Shown here piece after piece: positions 11,578 to 21,069 of a stretch of DNA of 64,000 nt. Every line of letters begins with the position of its first letter. Positions within the stretch are counted from its first letter, which is position 1. The notes beneath the pieces are model-generated. The model did not search any database and was not told the origin of the DNA. It was given only the letters and a program-made list of their open reading frames with translations. This DNA is from Liopterus haemorrhoidalis (lineage: Eukaryota > Arthropoda > Insecta > Coleoptera > Dytiscidae). The stretch lies in the NCBI GenBank assembly GCA_963971575.1, contig OZ020622.1, forward strand, positions 19,160,879 to 19,224,878. Direction: 5' to 3'. Both the position numbers and the translations under genes were made by a program.

Positions 11578-11692
11578 ACATCGATGTTTCCGATTCATCG
11601 ATGTTTTTCCTTCGATGTTTTTTCAACATCGATAGTAAGGCGCCGATGTTAACATCGATGTTAAACATCGATGTTTTGCTTTCGATGTACAA
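11578..11692. repeat. Cluster of AACATCGATGTT palindromes, probable hAT-like end
   Basis: Within 115 bases the palindromic core CATCGATG or a close variant occurs repeatedly (ACATCGATGTTTCCG, TTCATCGATGTTTTTCC, TTCAACATCGATAG, GTTAACATCGATGTTAAACA). It stops just before ACAACCCTAG. Subterminal arrays of transposase sites look like this in hAT elements. A possible partner near 10,614-10,650 (CTACCGATG repeats) is degenerate, so the full element cannot be bounded. Confidence 0.5.
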
Positions 11693-11699
11693 CCCTAGT

Positions 11700-12430
11700 T
11701 CTTGCTATACTTATTCTCATGTTTATTTTCATAAGTTCTTCATTGTATAGGTTAAAGTTTTCTTGCATCTTCTGTTCATTTGCTGCCATAATTGCCATAT
11801 CATCAGCATAGCATACCTCAGACAGTTTTATCAGATTTAAGTTCCAATGCCCATGGCATTGTTTTATTTATTTTTTTCATGTTTTTTATACCATTTCTGT
11901 TTCAAATTCCGAGGATTGTTCATTTTTTGTCTGGACATAGTTCCTTGTTTCCTTGTATAGACCTTTAATTCCTTGGATTATCCTTTCTGCTATACCTTTG
12001 CTTCGTAGCGCTCTCCATACATCTTTCCTGTAATCCGGTTGTATGTACCAAACACAATAAACAGCACACAATTGCCAACTTAACACCTTTTTAAATAAAA
12101 TGTAAGGCATAGTAGACGACTTTTTTTTCGATCATATTGGATTTATTAAACGTAACTAAACATTAAATTTAAACAATAATTACACATTTTCATTAATGTT
12201 GAGGTAGTTTTAGGCAGAACAAATTATTTCAGAATTGCATATTATTCTATTTGATAGAAGAGTTTGTCTATAAATTTTGTTCTTATTCATATGTATAATT
12301 TTATAAACATTAGTTCCAACTGACATGATTACCCTTTCCATACTTCTTTGCAATGTTAAGAAAATATCATCCAACTTTGTTTCACAGAATATTCTGTTAA
12401 TGTTTGACTGCAGTTTTGGATTTCGCCGTA
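11700..12430. other. Intergenic sequence with LINE-like minus-strand residue
   Basis: At 11,886-12,110 the minus strand reads a short stretch with DYRKDVWRALRSKGIAERII and QGIKGLYKETRNYVQTKN. This resembles the segment between boxes of non-LTR reverse transcriptases where 'LW..L...G...' and 'I..LY' occur. It is too short and diverged to assign firmly. Nothing else is recognised. Confidence 0.4.
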
Positions 12431-12821
12431 GTCTAAGTCAGTGTTTCTCAACCAAAAACGCACCGCGGACCAGTAAAATATATAATTTTCTAACTTGGTC
12501 CACTAATAATAATTGTTGGTTCAAAAAATCTTAGTAACGAAAAAAACGTTCTTGATCGTCCACATATAAAGATAACCATTTTGGCAAGATGCCAAATTTC
12601 AGGTTCATTTTTTGCAAGAAAGCAAATATATTTAATGTGCTATTAAATACATTTATTTTATTTGTAGAAAATCACAGAAAATATACATTATTTATATAAA
12701 AAATATGCATAAAAAATAACAAAAACACATACAACAACTTCCGCACAGGGCCGGCCCGGCGAATTCTAGCGCCCCGGGCAAATATTTGAATTGCGCCCCT
12801 TAATGAATGATAGGTATATTT

Positions 12822-12822
<1 letters not shown>

Positions 12823-12892
<70 letters not shown>
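12823..12892. repeat. TA dinucleotide microsatellite
   Basis: About 34 uninterrupted TA units, flanked by AAA on the left and TTATTT on the right. Confidence 0.97.
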
Positions 12893-12896
<4 letters not shown>

Positions 12897-13310
12897 TATA
12901 TTGGTTTAAAGCCCATTTTTGAAAATATATTATAAAAAAGATAAAATTATTATAAAGGAAGAATCATCTACTAAAAAAAAGACAACTGAATGTGCATTAA
13001 TATTTTATTAAATTGAAAAAACAACTACGTTTACCTACAAGCCACAAGTTAATTTTTCAAGCTTTTAAATCAACGAAATTTTTGACTATTTCCGTGATAT
13101 CTAATTTCGATGCGATATCATTTTCGATAGATAATATCGCCAGGTTATTTAATCTCTCATTGCTCATTGTAGAGCGTAAATAGTTTTTTATCAATTTTAA
13201 CTTACTAAAACTTCTCTCACTACTAGCAACAGTATTGGTATCGTTAACATTATTCTTAATTATAGTTGAAGGTAATGGGATTCGGACCAGTCAGAAAATA
13301 AAAACAAATT

Positions 13311-13367
13311 TATTAACTTCGCTAACGTTTCGATTTAATTTAAATCTTCATCAGAGCTTAGTTAATA
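13311..13367 (-). ncRNA. Hammerhead-ribozyme-like motif, left arm
   Basis: This is the complement of the motif at 13,519-13,575 and sits in the left arm of the inverted retroelement. Read on the minus strand it holds CTGATGA, a 5-bp stem II with a 5-base loop, GAAA, and an 8-bp closing stem. See the right-arm entry for the base-by-base description. Confidence 0.45.
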
Positions 13368-13518
13368 GTCACGAAATAAAATAACAGTTTTAAAATAAAT
13401 GAAGAACACATCATATTGTCCGGTTATTGAACTCAGAGATAAGCAATTAATGAGTTCAATAACCGGACAATATGATGTGTTCTTCATTTATTTTAAAACT
13501 GTTATTTTATTTCGTGAC

Positions 13519-13575
13519 TATTAACTAAGCTCTGATGAAGATTTAAATTAAATCGAAACGTTAGCGAAGTTAATA
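13519..13575 (+). ncRNA. Hammerhead-ribozyme-like motif, right arm
   Basis: In order: TATTAACT (13,519-13,526), a short spacer, the core CTGATGA (13,532-13,538), stem II GATTT/AAATC around loop AAATT (13,540-13,554), the core GAAA (13,555-13,558), a 2-bp stem CG/CG with loop TTAG (13,559-13,566), then AGTTAATA (13,568-13,575), which is exactly complementary to the first arm and would form stem I. This is the order of a type I hammerhead with a very short stem III, as described for Penelope-like elements. The position that should be U before the cleavage site is A, so the copy is probably inactive or cuts poorly. Confidence 0.5.
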
Positions 13576-14227
13576 AATTTGTTTTTATTTTCTAACTGGT
13601 CCGAATCCCATTACCTTCAACTATAACTACTAACTTACGGACGTAACTCATCTAATCAAGATTATTCTTAATGTAATCCAAATATTAGGAAGCACATTTT
13701 GTAATTTATTAAAAATTTTATAAAATTTAGAACATTTAAAGGTTCATAAATGTCTTTAGGCTAAAGAGCTGATGCAGATTTCAACTCATCAAAAAATTCT
13801 GCTCCATTCACGTCACAATCGCTGTCTATTTTTAATTTCAGATGCAGATCTTTGCATAAATTAATCAAATCACCATCGACTGGTAATTTATTGAAATTAT
13901 ACAAAAAAAACCCAATGTTTGGTGACACTCATTTAATTGTTGAAAACGTTCCTGAAGAGATGTTATGGCATTTTCTAAAATTACATTAAATACATTATTT
14001 TTGAAGTTTTCTACTGAACTAGTTATAACATCATCCTCACACTCATAAGTGAAAATTCGATTTTTACGGCGAAATCTTGTTTCGCTAAAAATTGGCTCAA
14101 CTTTGCGCTCCATGTTTCGCGGCGCCCCTGGCTGGCGCCCGTTTCGCCCGTGCCTCGGGCCGGCCCTTCTTCCGCGGACCACTAAAATGTTTCTGCAGAC
14201 CACCTGTTGAGAAACACTGGTCTAAGT

Positions 14228-15160
14228 TACAATGAATTACATATTACAAGTTACACTTATATACACAAGAAAAAGCATGTACAAACAAGAAAAAAAAGTA
14301 TATAGGTAAAACAAAAATCCAAATTATGCTAAAAAGCTACAAGTTAATTATTCAGTAGCGGGCTGGCCCACCGGGACACCGGGCAATTTCCCAGTGGGCC
14401 GGTCCTAATTCGCGACTATAATTACCGAAACGGCGCCACTATCACCTTGTGAACTTTTGACACGAAAAAGGATAGTCATCTGTCAACGTATGTAAACAGT
14501 ATTGGTTTATAATCAATTTTTGGTCTAATTTACGTTTTCTTGCTGTATACAGTATATTTAAATTATAACCGAGTATTAAAAAAGTGTATAAATATATGTG
14601 AATCCATTTTATGATAAAATTTGCTGTTTGTAAATGAATATTTTCAGAGGTTTTAATGTTGGTGTTAGGTTACACTCACAGCGATAATAAAATATTATAC
14701 TTTGAACTTAAAACATTTATTTGAATACTTAATATCTACACATTTCTCAAGAAATTTTATAGAAGGTGAACTTGTAATTTATTCTACACAAGAAAACTGT
14801 CAAATATTTGCAAACTAACACAGTTATGGAACACCCCCATGAAATAACAAGGGGTTTTAATTATATTAACAATAATTTACACAATATTAAACGATTTTCT
14901 TGCACATGTGAGACAGGGAAAATGAAAAATTCAACGTTAAAAGCTTGTTTAAAATCATCTGAACAGTAGAAATTCCCTTCAATAGAAACAAAATTTTAGA
15001 ATCACTGGTATTCTTTTAATCTAATATTCGAAGATGTTCTTCCTGTGATTGACTACCATACACACAACAAGGAGTATTTATTCTTTTTTACTTAAATTTA
15101 TCACTTTATTCGTTGTAAAAACGGAGTGAGAATGGACAGAAACAAAAAAACACGTGGTGA
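14228..15160. other. Intergenic sequence with a hAT-like half end
   Basis: GGGCTGGCCCACCGGGACAC at about 14,360, followed by GTGGGCCGGTCC, looks like the end of a GGCCCACCGGG-type hAT element. No partner end was located. The rest is AT-rich without recognised content. Confidence 0.4.
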
Positions 15161-15239
15161 ATTATATGTAAACAATGACAGTATACTTTTTCGAAGTGTT
15201 CGCTTTTTTGCCGCTAGAGGGATACGCGTTAAGTTGAGT

Positions 15240-15500
15240 CACCAATAGGACCGAGTTCTGGTACAAGGGGTCTGGTCCTTGATTCAATGAAGCTGACTCT
15301 TGGCCGTGTAGGGCCATTGGAGAAATGGGGCCATATGGGGATTTATTCCAATGTTCCAGGGCCGAAAAATTTTGCCAGCAGTTCCGTCTTTTCCATAAGG
15401 GCACAAGGGGCGCGAGCCCAAGGCCCCCGGCTTAATGGGGGACCCAAAATGCCGAGGTCGTCGTTGACACGGAAAAAAGAGGAGCTCAATTTTTAGTGCA
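15240..15500. mobile_element. GC-rich remnant, probable left part of a hAT element
   Basis: A locally GC-rich block with AGCCCAAGGCCCCCGGCTTA and GTTCCAGGGCCGAAAAATTT contrasts with its AT-rich surroundings. CAAGGGCCCCTGCATGGCC and GACGGCCCTGG at 17,802-17,834 could be the opposite end, and the hAT transposase scrap at 17,522 lies between. The pairing is tentative because the 15,763-17,295 element was inserted in between. Confidence 0.35.
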
Positions 15501-15958
15501 ATTTTACTAAAAATTGCTGTTAACATTTCTAAATTTAAATGTAAATGATAAACAAAATTTCATTAAACAAAAAAAAAAAAAAAAAACAAAAAAATACATA
15601 ACGTAAAATTTCTTAATTGATCCTATAAAATGTATACAAATATTTAAATAACTTTAAAATATTTAAAAAAAATTTTTTTTAGTAGTATATTATGGTAGTT
15701 TTTCGATAGTACCTATAGTAAAATTTACAAACCATTGTTATAACATATAATATACTATAGATCAGCGTTTCTCAACCGGGGGGCCGCGAAGTCATACAAG
15801 ATCGAAACATGAAAATATAATAAAAATGCACATAATCATACAAGATATAAATTTTATTCATATTTATAAATTCGAGTACGTTATATTGATATTCATAAAA
15901 ATATACCTTTCACAACATAAATAAAATAAATATTCTATTTATTTTTATACTTAATATA

Positions 15959-16440
15959 TAATCTGTCTCAATTTGTAATACGAAACTAGATCTGGTTACT
16001 TTGGTGACTGTTGTGGTGTAAATAGACTTTTTTGAAACCATGTAAACTTGTAAATCTGGCTTTCACATTTTTGGTGAAGTTTCATTATACTGAGGTTATA
16101 TTCACTCAAAAACTACATGTCAGATACCAAATTGACATGTCAAATTTGTGATTGACATGTCTAATATTTTGAATTATATACAAATATTTATTTCATCTTA
16201 TTTCGCTTATTCATAATTTATGTTCTGGTTGTATAAAATATATTTCAAATACTTGTCAATTTGTGTTTTATACAATTTGTGTTAGTAAGTTGACATATAA
16301 TTTAATGTCATAGTTGACATTGTCAAATATTTTGAAAGGTGTTACTTCAGAATTACCACCCTAAGATGATATTTTAAATATACAACATAAAAAATGAAGT
16401 TTCCCTGTTAGTTTCGTATTACAAAATGAGACAGATAATA
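15959..16440. mobile_element. Tc1/mariner-type MITE, ATCTGTCTCAATTTG ends
   Basis: Left TAATCTGTCTCAATTTGTAA and right TTACAAAATGAGACAGATAA are complementary, with ACGAAACTAG / GTTTCGT continuing the arms, and TA at both borders. A second, shorter copy of the same family is at 48,337-48,521. Both carry ATCTGGTTACTTTGGTGACT behind the left end. Confidence 0.82.
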
Positions 16441-16464
16441 CCTATTTTGACAACTAATTTAAAC

Positions 16465-16613
16465 TACAGGCTATTTCAAATGTTTAAGTTGTCACTAGCT
16501 AACTTTATAATGAGTAAATGGGCTTCAACAAAATGATCAAAAGCTTCAATTAATCGATAAAAATTACTAGATTTGAAAATCTAGTTCCGCTTTAACAAAA
16601 GAAACAGACTATA
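16465..16613. mobile_element. TA-flanked MITE of the TACAGGCTATTCC family
   Basis: The left TACAGGCTATTTCAAATGTT and right AAGAAACAGACTATA ends are related to 32,142-32,529. The right half (AAAATGATCAAAAGCTTCAA to AATCTAGTTCCGC) is the arm sequence of the 10,951-11,310 element. Confidence 0.6.
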
Positions 16614-17187
16614 AGTAGACTATATCAAGGTCAAATAAATTGTATGTGTCGGTTAATGGGTTTCTCTGACAATAGTTCGCGTTGGAGGTACTTCAAGTAT
16701 TTTTAAGTTGTGCTTTGAAGTACGATTTGAAAGTGCAATATTTGTTATTATATATTTTTTTTAATTGCTCTCCGAACTACAGGTAGCTCAAGAGTAAGGA
16801 TACGAATGTGTTTAAATTAAAATGGAAGGCACTTTGAACACTTGTAAATAAAAATACTTTACTTTCAAGTCGTTATAGGGAATATAATTGTCATTTAAAA
16901 ATATCACAGTTTTTTTGTCAACCGTAAAAGGTATTCAAAAAATGTTTAAGAAAAAGTTGTTGAAAAGCTCCATCCAAAGATATCCAATATGACATGCGTT
17001 CCCATTTAAAAATTCGAAATTGTCCTTGATATCCTGTAATTCCGGTTTTTTCCGGAAAATTTCAATACTACCATTCAATTTTGTGCATAAATTTTAGTTC
17101 AAAATTTTCGACGTGTGAGCGACGTGTGAACGACGTGTGAGCAACGTCGCCTTTTCGAAAAAACTCGTGTTCCCATTATCTTGATAC

Positions 17188-17191
<4 letters not shown>

Positions 17192-17229
<38 letters not shown>
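17192..17229. repeat. TA dinucleotide microsatellite
   Basis: Uninterrupted TA run of about 19 units preceded by CACCC. Confidence 0.95.
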
Positions 17230-17232
<3 letters not shown>

Positions 17233-17521
17233 GGGCCGCAGACAATATTTATATAATTTGGGGGGTCCCAGGCCATAAAAGGTTAAGAAGCACTGCTATA
17301 GATAGTAAAATATACAAACTAAGGGATATGAATAAGTTCTATTTTTGTTAGAAAAAATATTCAATAAATTGAAGCAAACAACTCAATTTTAAACAATCAA
17401 TATTGAAATAATAATAGATATTATATTTTTTGTATGTGATTATTGCTATTTATAAAATTTTTGAGAGCGCTCAATTTCACGGCTAAAAAGAATAAAAAAT
17501 TAATTACGAACGACTGTCTTA

Positions 17522-17590
17522 CAAGAACGACTTACTAATTTGTCAATCATGTGCATAGAAAGTGATATTCTTCAAAAATTAGACTTTAGA
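17522..17590 (+). pseudogene. hAT transposase C-terminal scrap
   Basis: The plus strand reads QERLTNLSIMCIESDILQKL followed by DF. This matches the pattern ERLxxLSILSIESDIxxKLDFxDII found at the end of ZMYM1-like hAT transposases. Downstream, AGATTTTGCATAACAGAA continues out of frame. Only about 23 codons are readable. Confidence 0.65.
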
Positions 17591-17639
17591 GGATATAATA
17601 GAAGATTTTGCATAACAGAAATCCCGGAAGAAACCATCA

Positions 17640-18350
17640 TCATTAACGTAAATCCAATTTCAAAATAGTAATCATTTCACTTATATTTGATTTGTATAAA
17701 GTTAACCATAATAACCAATAAAGTCACTTAATAAAAGTACATATTGATGTTTTCTCACTTTCATTTTTTTTTTCTTTCTATAAGGGCTCCAAACTGTGTG
17801 CCCAAGGGCCCCTGCATGGCCTACGACGGCCCTGGTTGCTTGTCCACTACTGATCCTATTAGCGGGGAATTATGTATGTTTGATATTTCATTAAGAATAT
17901 TAGTTTTGTTCTTATATTTCTTGATTTCGTAGACTTCTCCTAAATTAAGTTTAATGCCGTTGTAATGTATTGATATTTTCAAAAGAAGCTAAAGATAGGA
18001 GATACAAACAATCTATAAAGCACTAGTATACATCTGTAATTTATTATTATAAAATTATAGTAGAAAATTATGACAGTGCGCCATTGTCCATAAGTAACGT
18101 GTATGTTGAGATTTATCAAAATCTCAGTAATTCACTTACATAATATGAATGAATAGAAAATATTTACGAATGAAAAGTTTTTCCTTTAGTCTTGTTGGCA
18201 TTTTGTGTTCTTGCTCGTCCACATACAATAAAGATAACCATTTTGACAAGATGCCAAATTTCAGGTTAAATGCGTAATTTTTCATTAATTTATAAAATAA
18301 CTAAAAACGATTTTAGCCCTGTTTTTTATTTATAATTTAAAAACTATGAA
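17640..18350. other. Intergenic sequence with a dispersed 50-bp repeat
   Basis: ATAAAGATAACCATTTTG followed by CAAGATGCCAAATTTCAGGT at 18,226-18,275 also occurs at 12,565-12,610 inside the hAT there. GC-rich CAAGGGCCCCTGCATGGCC at 17,802 is discussed with 15,240. Nothing else is recognised. Confidence 0.4.
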
Positions 18351-18428
18351 TATATTAGGTCGTCAAGGATGAAATTTGTGGAAAAAAAGGCAAAGTTGGT
18401 TAATAACTTACAAATATAAGGAATTATT

Positions 18429-18790
18429 TTATTCATCAAAGTATGCACTCATATTGTCTATACACTTTTGCCATTTGAGCGACAGGTTGTTCAGACCGGT
18501 GGTATAAAACCCTGGCGGACGAGAGTCAATGAATTCCTGGAAGGCCAGTTTTACAGCATTGTCGGAAATGAATTGTTTTCGTATTAAAAAGTTGTCCAAA
18601 TTGCGGAAGAAGTGGTAGTCAGTGGGGGCTAGGTCTGGTGAGTATGGAGGATGATGAAGAAGTTCCAACTCCAATTCCTGTAGTTTTGCCACAGTCATTT
18701 GTGCAATGTGTGGTCTAGCGTTAACTGCAATAAGATATGAGTCGATCTGTTGACCAATCTAGGCTGTTTGTCTTAAAGTTTTTGCATCAT
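18429..18790 (-). pseudogene. mariner transposase, catalytic C-terminal part
   Basis: The minus strand reads a run of about 100 codons to a stop at 18,429. It contains VNARPHIAQMTVAKLQELEL, then PPYSPDLAPTDYHFFRNLDN, and ends with WQKCIDNMSAYFDE, the standard mariner C-terminus. In the family the block reads DNARPH; the distance from that position to the Asp of PTDYHFF is exactly 34 residues, the DD34D spacing. Here the second catalytic Asp is Val, so the protein would be inactive even if expressed. A relative at 43,320 keeps that Asp but has lost the third. Confidence 0.88.
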
Positions 18791-18919
18791 TTCGTCCTGT
18801 TGGTTGCAGTCTATTTCTGCTGTGATCGATGGGCTAGGTCTTTTTTTTATTATTTTTTTTATTTTTGAACAAATTTGATATTGTCTGCTGCATAGTAACA
18901 CTAGAGCCAAGTACACTAT

Positions 18920-18976
18920 TAATGTTTCGCGCAGTCTGTGATGCCGTAGCTCTACGTAAGAACTCAGACTTCATAA
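18920..18976 (-). pseudogene. mariner transposase N-terminal part, first half
   Basis: On the minus strand MKSEFLRRATASQTARNINS is followed by VLGSSVTMQQTISN, equivalent to KKYEFLRGTMASQIARIINS in the copy at 42,889. The five or so residues before it (MERSEIRT) lie beyond the nested element at 20,162-20,185. The insertion therefore split the transposase within its first ten codons. Confidence 0.75.
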
Positions 18977-18978
18977 TA

Positions 18979-20157
18979 TAGTCGGATTGCTGATAGGTGA
19001 CTGTTCGTTGCACCTGAAGTATCGATATACAATATTATATGCTTTCTCTGTCTATGTCATTATAATTATTTGCATACCCATAGTAACGTATAGTGACGCA
19101 AGTTGACAACTAACCTTCCAAATTATTTTAATAAAAAAACAAGCATTAGAAAGAAACGGCATGATTCGTAGATATCTTTACTAATTAGAGCGCGAAAATA
19201 AATTCACAGCAGTACTCAAACAAATAAAATTATTAATTTTAAGGAAATAATTATAAATATGGAAAAACTTATACTCATACGTAAATTTTGGATTACAATT
19301 TGTTGTTTAATTAAATTAAATTTTTGTTTCCCCTAAGTACAAAGTAATAAAATATTAAGTAAAAATATTTTTATACATATAATATATTGCTACAAGTTGT
19401 ATTTAAATGTTTATATTTATTTTTTTTAAACTAGTCACTGTAATGCATGATATCGTCGTCATCTGAACTATCGCTGCCATTTCTTTTATTTATTATTATT
19501 GGATTAATATCATCAACAATCTTTTCCCTTTCCCACCATTCATTTATTAAATTTTTTTAACAGATTTTGCCCAAGTTTCACAACTATATTGATCACAGGC
19601 TACTTGCCACATTTTCAAAACTTCGTTATCACTTTATCCGTTTTGACCAATATGTCTATCATAATAATTTTTTGTTATACCCCAAATTAGTTCAATGGGG
19701 TTAAACTAGCAGTGATAAGGAGGTAATCTTAGTACTTCATGACCATACGTTTGTGCCAATGTATCAATAAAATAAACTGGTTTAGAGTTTAATTTCCTTC
19801 GTTTTCTCGTGATTTTGTTAGTGAAAAGTTCAAATTTATTACATTTTATAATTCTACGAATTGTTGATTCCGAAATCTTCAAGGCAGCTGCTATTCTTTG
19901 ATGGACCCAAGATAGAGAAATAAGTGGCCCATTGTCCTCTTTTTCGGAATTAAAATATTCCAGTAGATTTAAAATTAAAGTATGTGAATTTAATAATTGG
20001 CCGCAAGCTCTATTAATTAATATTATTAACAGACACTGACAGCTAAGACAAATAACAAAAAACATTTTTAAAATCGCTGAAAAATGGTAACTAGATTATT
20101 ATATGAATGCTCTACTTGATACATACATGTAACAGTCACCTATCAGCAATCCGACTA
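18979..20157 (-). mobile_element. IS630/Tc1-like element nested in mariner
   Basis: The ends TAGTCGGATTGCTGATAGGT and ACCTATCAGCAATCCGACTA are perfect complements for at least 26 bases. TA flanks both sides (18,977-18,978 and 20,158-20,159), the target of the Tc1/mariner/IS630 superfamily. It carries a degenerate minus-strand transposase (19,540-20,065). Confidence 0.9.
19540..20065 (-). pseudogene. DDE transposase remnant, IS630/Tc1 superfamily
   Basis: On the minus strand the N-terminal part contains SWVHQRIAAALKISESTIRR, a helix-turn-helix that fits the DNA-binding region. The C-terminal part gives HEVLRLPPYHC, a TAG stop, then FNPIELIWG, the block carrying the terminal catalytic Glu in insect Tc1-like DDE_3 proteins. 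CETWAKSVKK follows near the end. A second in-frame stop lies a short way after the first. The central part with the first two catalytic Asp residues is missing. It is a dead, internally deleted copy. Confidence 0.75.
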
Positions 20158-20377
20158 TAGTACGAATTTCCGACCGTTCCATTTTCAAGAAAATTAATTT
20201 TTAAAAAAAGTTTTTGATATTTTATAGAACATACAATGATTTCCTTAAACAGACGAGATGTGTAACTTTCCAACCAAAAAAAGAACAGAACGGTAAAATA
20301 TTAAGCCAATGTCAAATAATAAGCTGTTAAATTTGGCAATATTATTAACTACAAATTTCATCCTTGACGACCTGATA

Positions 20378-21060
20378 TTTAGTAAATTATCAAAATAAAT
20401 GTCAATAATCACTTTTTAATATGAAAACAACAAAATATTAGCAGCAATTATGGTATTTGGAATGACATAATATCCGTAAAAATTTGTTTGTAAAAATTCA
20501 TACAGCTTGCTTTAGTTTTTTTATCCAATGGTTTATGCAGATTTGTTATAAGCTGTTCACTTTTGTAAGAACAAACTAAGAGGGAATTTTGTTTTCAATA
20601 GTTTGCACCTTTGCAGCTGTATGTCGTGTTGGTATTAAAAAATGTCACTTTTTTAAAATGTCGACCATTTGACATATGTCATAATGATAAATGATATCTT
20701 AATTATAATGATCATAACCTTATCAACCTAAATCAAAGTCGGTTTTACAGCGTAAGGAATATCTTTAATTGACATTTAAAGTCAGTAACACACCATAAAA
20801 GTAACCAAAATAACCAGATCTAGTGTGTTCTTACAAAAGTGAACTGCTTATACAAAAAATTTGCATAGTTCCCGCTACATATAGTATTCTATTAAAACGG
20901 TTAAATAATTTGTATCATCTTTTAAAGTAGGTACAATAGTAAGGCTGACCCTCTTTTTTTTGTCGGTGAATGTATTATGTTTCAGAATATTAGTAGTTTT
21001 AACATTTTTTTCCTAAAACAAAAAAATAACAATTTAACTAACTATAAAATAATTTGTTAT
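20378..21060. other. Intergenic sequence
   Basis: No element could be bounded. ATAAGCTGTTCACTTTTGTA at 20,550 and CAAAAGTGAACTGCTTATAC at 20,834 are inverted to each other, so a MITE of about 300 bp (about 20,550-20,850) is possible. Confidence 0.4.
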
Positions 21061-21069
21061 ATGAAGAAA

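Larger units (their letters stand above)
13261..13660. mobile_element. Inverted-repeat retroelement, Penelope-like LTR pair (putative)
   Basis: Two arms of about 174 bp (13,261-13,435 and 13,451-13,624) are perfect or near-perfect complements around a 15-base loop. A 36-base tail follows on the right only. The whole 400 bp is flanked by an exact 12-bp duplication, attattcttaat (13,249-13,260 and 13,661-13,672). Variable-length target duplications, head-to-head terminal repeats and a 34-36 base one-sided extension are known traits of Penelope-like elements, and both arms carry a hammerhead-like core. No reverse transcriptase is present. The Penelope assignment is inferred from architecture. 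Confidence 0.65.
13057..14113 (-). pseudogene. hAT transposase C-terminal half (ZMYM1-like), interrupted
   Basis: On the minus strand a methionine at 14,113 opens a frame with MERKVEPIFSETRFRRKNRI followed by CEDDVITSSVENF, typical of the ZMYM1-like (MYM-type finger) hAT transposases of animals. After broken frames the C-terminal domain reappears at 13,260-13,057: NDTNTVASSERSFSKLKLIK, then NYLRSTMSNERLNNLAILSI and a natural TGA at 13,057-13,059. The (S/G)ERSFSKLKxIKxxLRSxM block is the hAT dimerisation signature. The retroelement at 13,261-13,660 entered exactly inside this domain; the frame resumes on both sides of its 12-bp duplication. The N-terminal half is missing, so the copy is inactive. 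Confidence 0.82.
12746..14168 (-). mobile_element. Nested hAT element with transposase remains
   Basis: The left end CAGGGCCGGCCCGGCG and right end CCTCGGGCCGGCCCTT are inverted, with the last base changed from G to T. The target duplication cttccgca / cttccgcg (12,738-12,745 and 14,169-14,176) differs at one site. It sits inside 12,439-14,219. It holds a long TA microsatellite (about 12,823-12,892), a broken minus-strand transposase and the inverted retroelement at 13,261-13,660. Confidence 0.9.
12439..14219 (-). mobile_element. hAT element of the CAGTGTTTCTCAACC family (host of a nested hAT)
   Basis: The left end CAGTGTTTCTCAACCAAAA and right end CACCTGTTGAGAAACACTG are inverted, and an exact 8-bp duplication, gtctaagt, flanks them (12,431-12,438 and 14,220-14,227). 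Next to each end stands a CCGCGGACCA(C/G)TAAAATAT-like block that also occurs in the 50,039 and 27,200 elements. Removing the nested element at 12,746-14,168 leaves about 350 bp of this non-autonomous copy. Confidence 0.92.
15763..17295. mobile_element. hAT element, CAGCGTTTCTCAACC type, with nested MITEs
   Basis: The left end CAGCGTTTCTCAACCGGGGG and right end GGTTAAGAAGCACTG are inverted and flanked by an exact 8-bp duplication, ctatagat (15,755-15,762 and 17,296-17,303). GGGGGGCCGCGAAGTC near the left and GGGGGGCCGCAGAC plus GGGGTCCCAGGCC near the right are the mirrored subterminal blocks. The interior contains two MITEs (15,959-16,440 and 16,465-16,613) and a TA microsatellite at about 17,192-17,229. 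No transposase frame is readable. Confidence 0.92.
18355..20375 (-). mobile_element. mariner element (DD34D), interrupted by a nested element
   Basis: Inverted ends TTAGGTCGTCAAGGATGAAA and TTTCATCCTTGACGACCTGA are bordered by TA on both sides. A plus-strand relative with the same ends is at 42,687-43,701. The minus-strand transposase is broken by the insertion at 18,979-20,157. Without that insertion the element is about 0.84 kb, shorter than the usual 1.3 kb, so the middle of the gene has been deleted. Confidence 0.9.
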
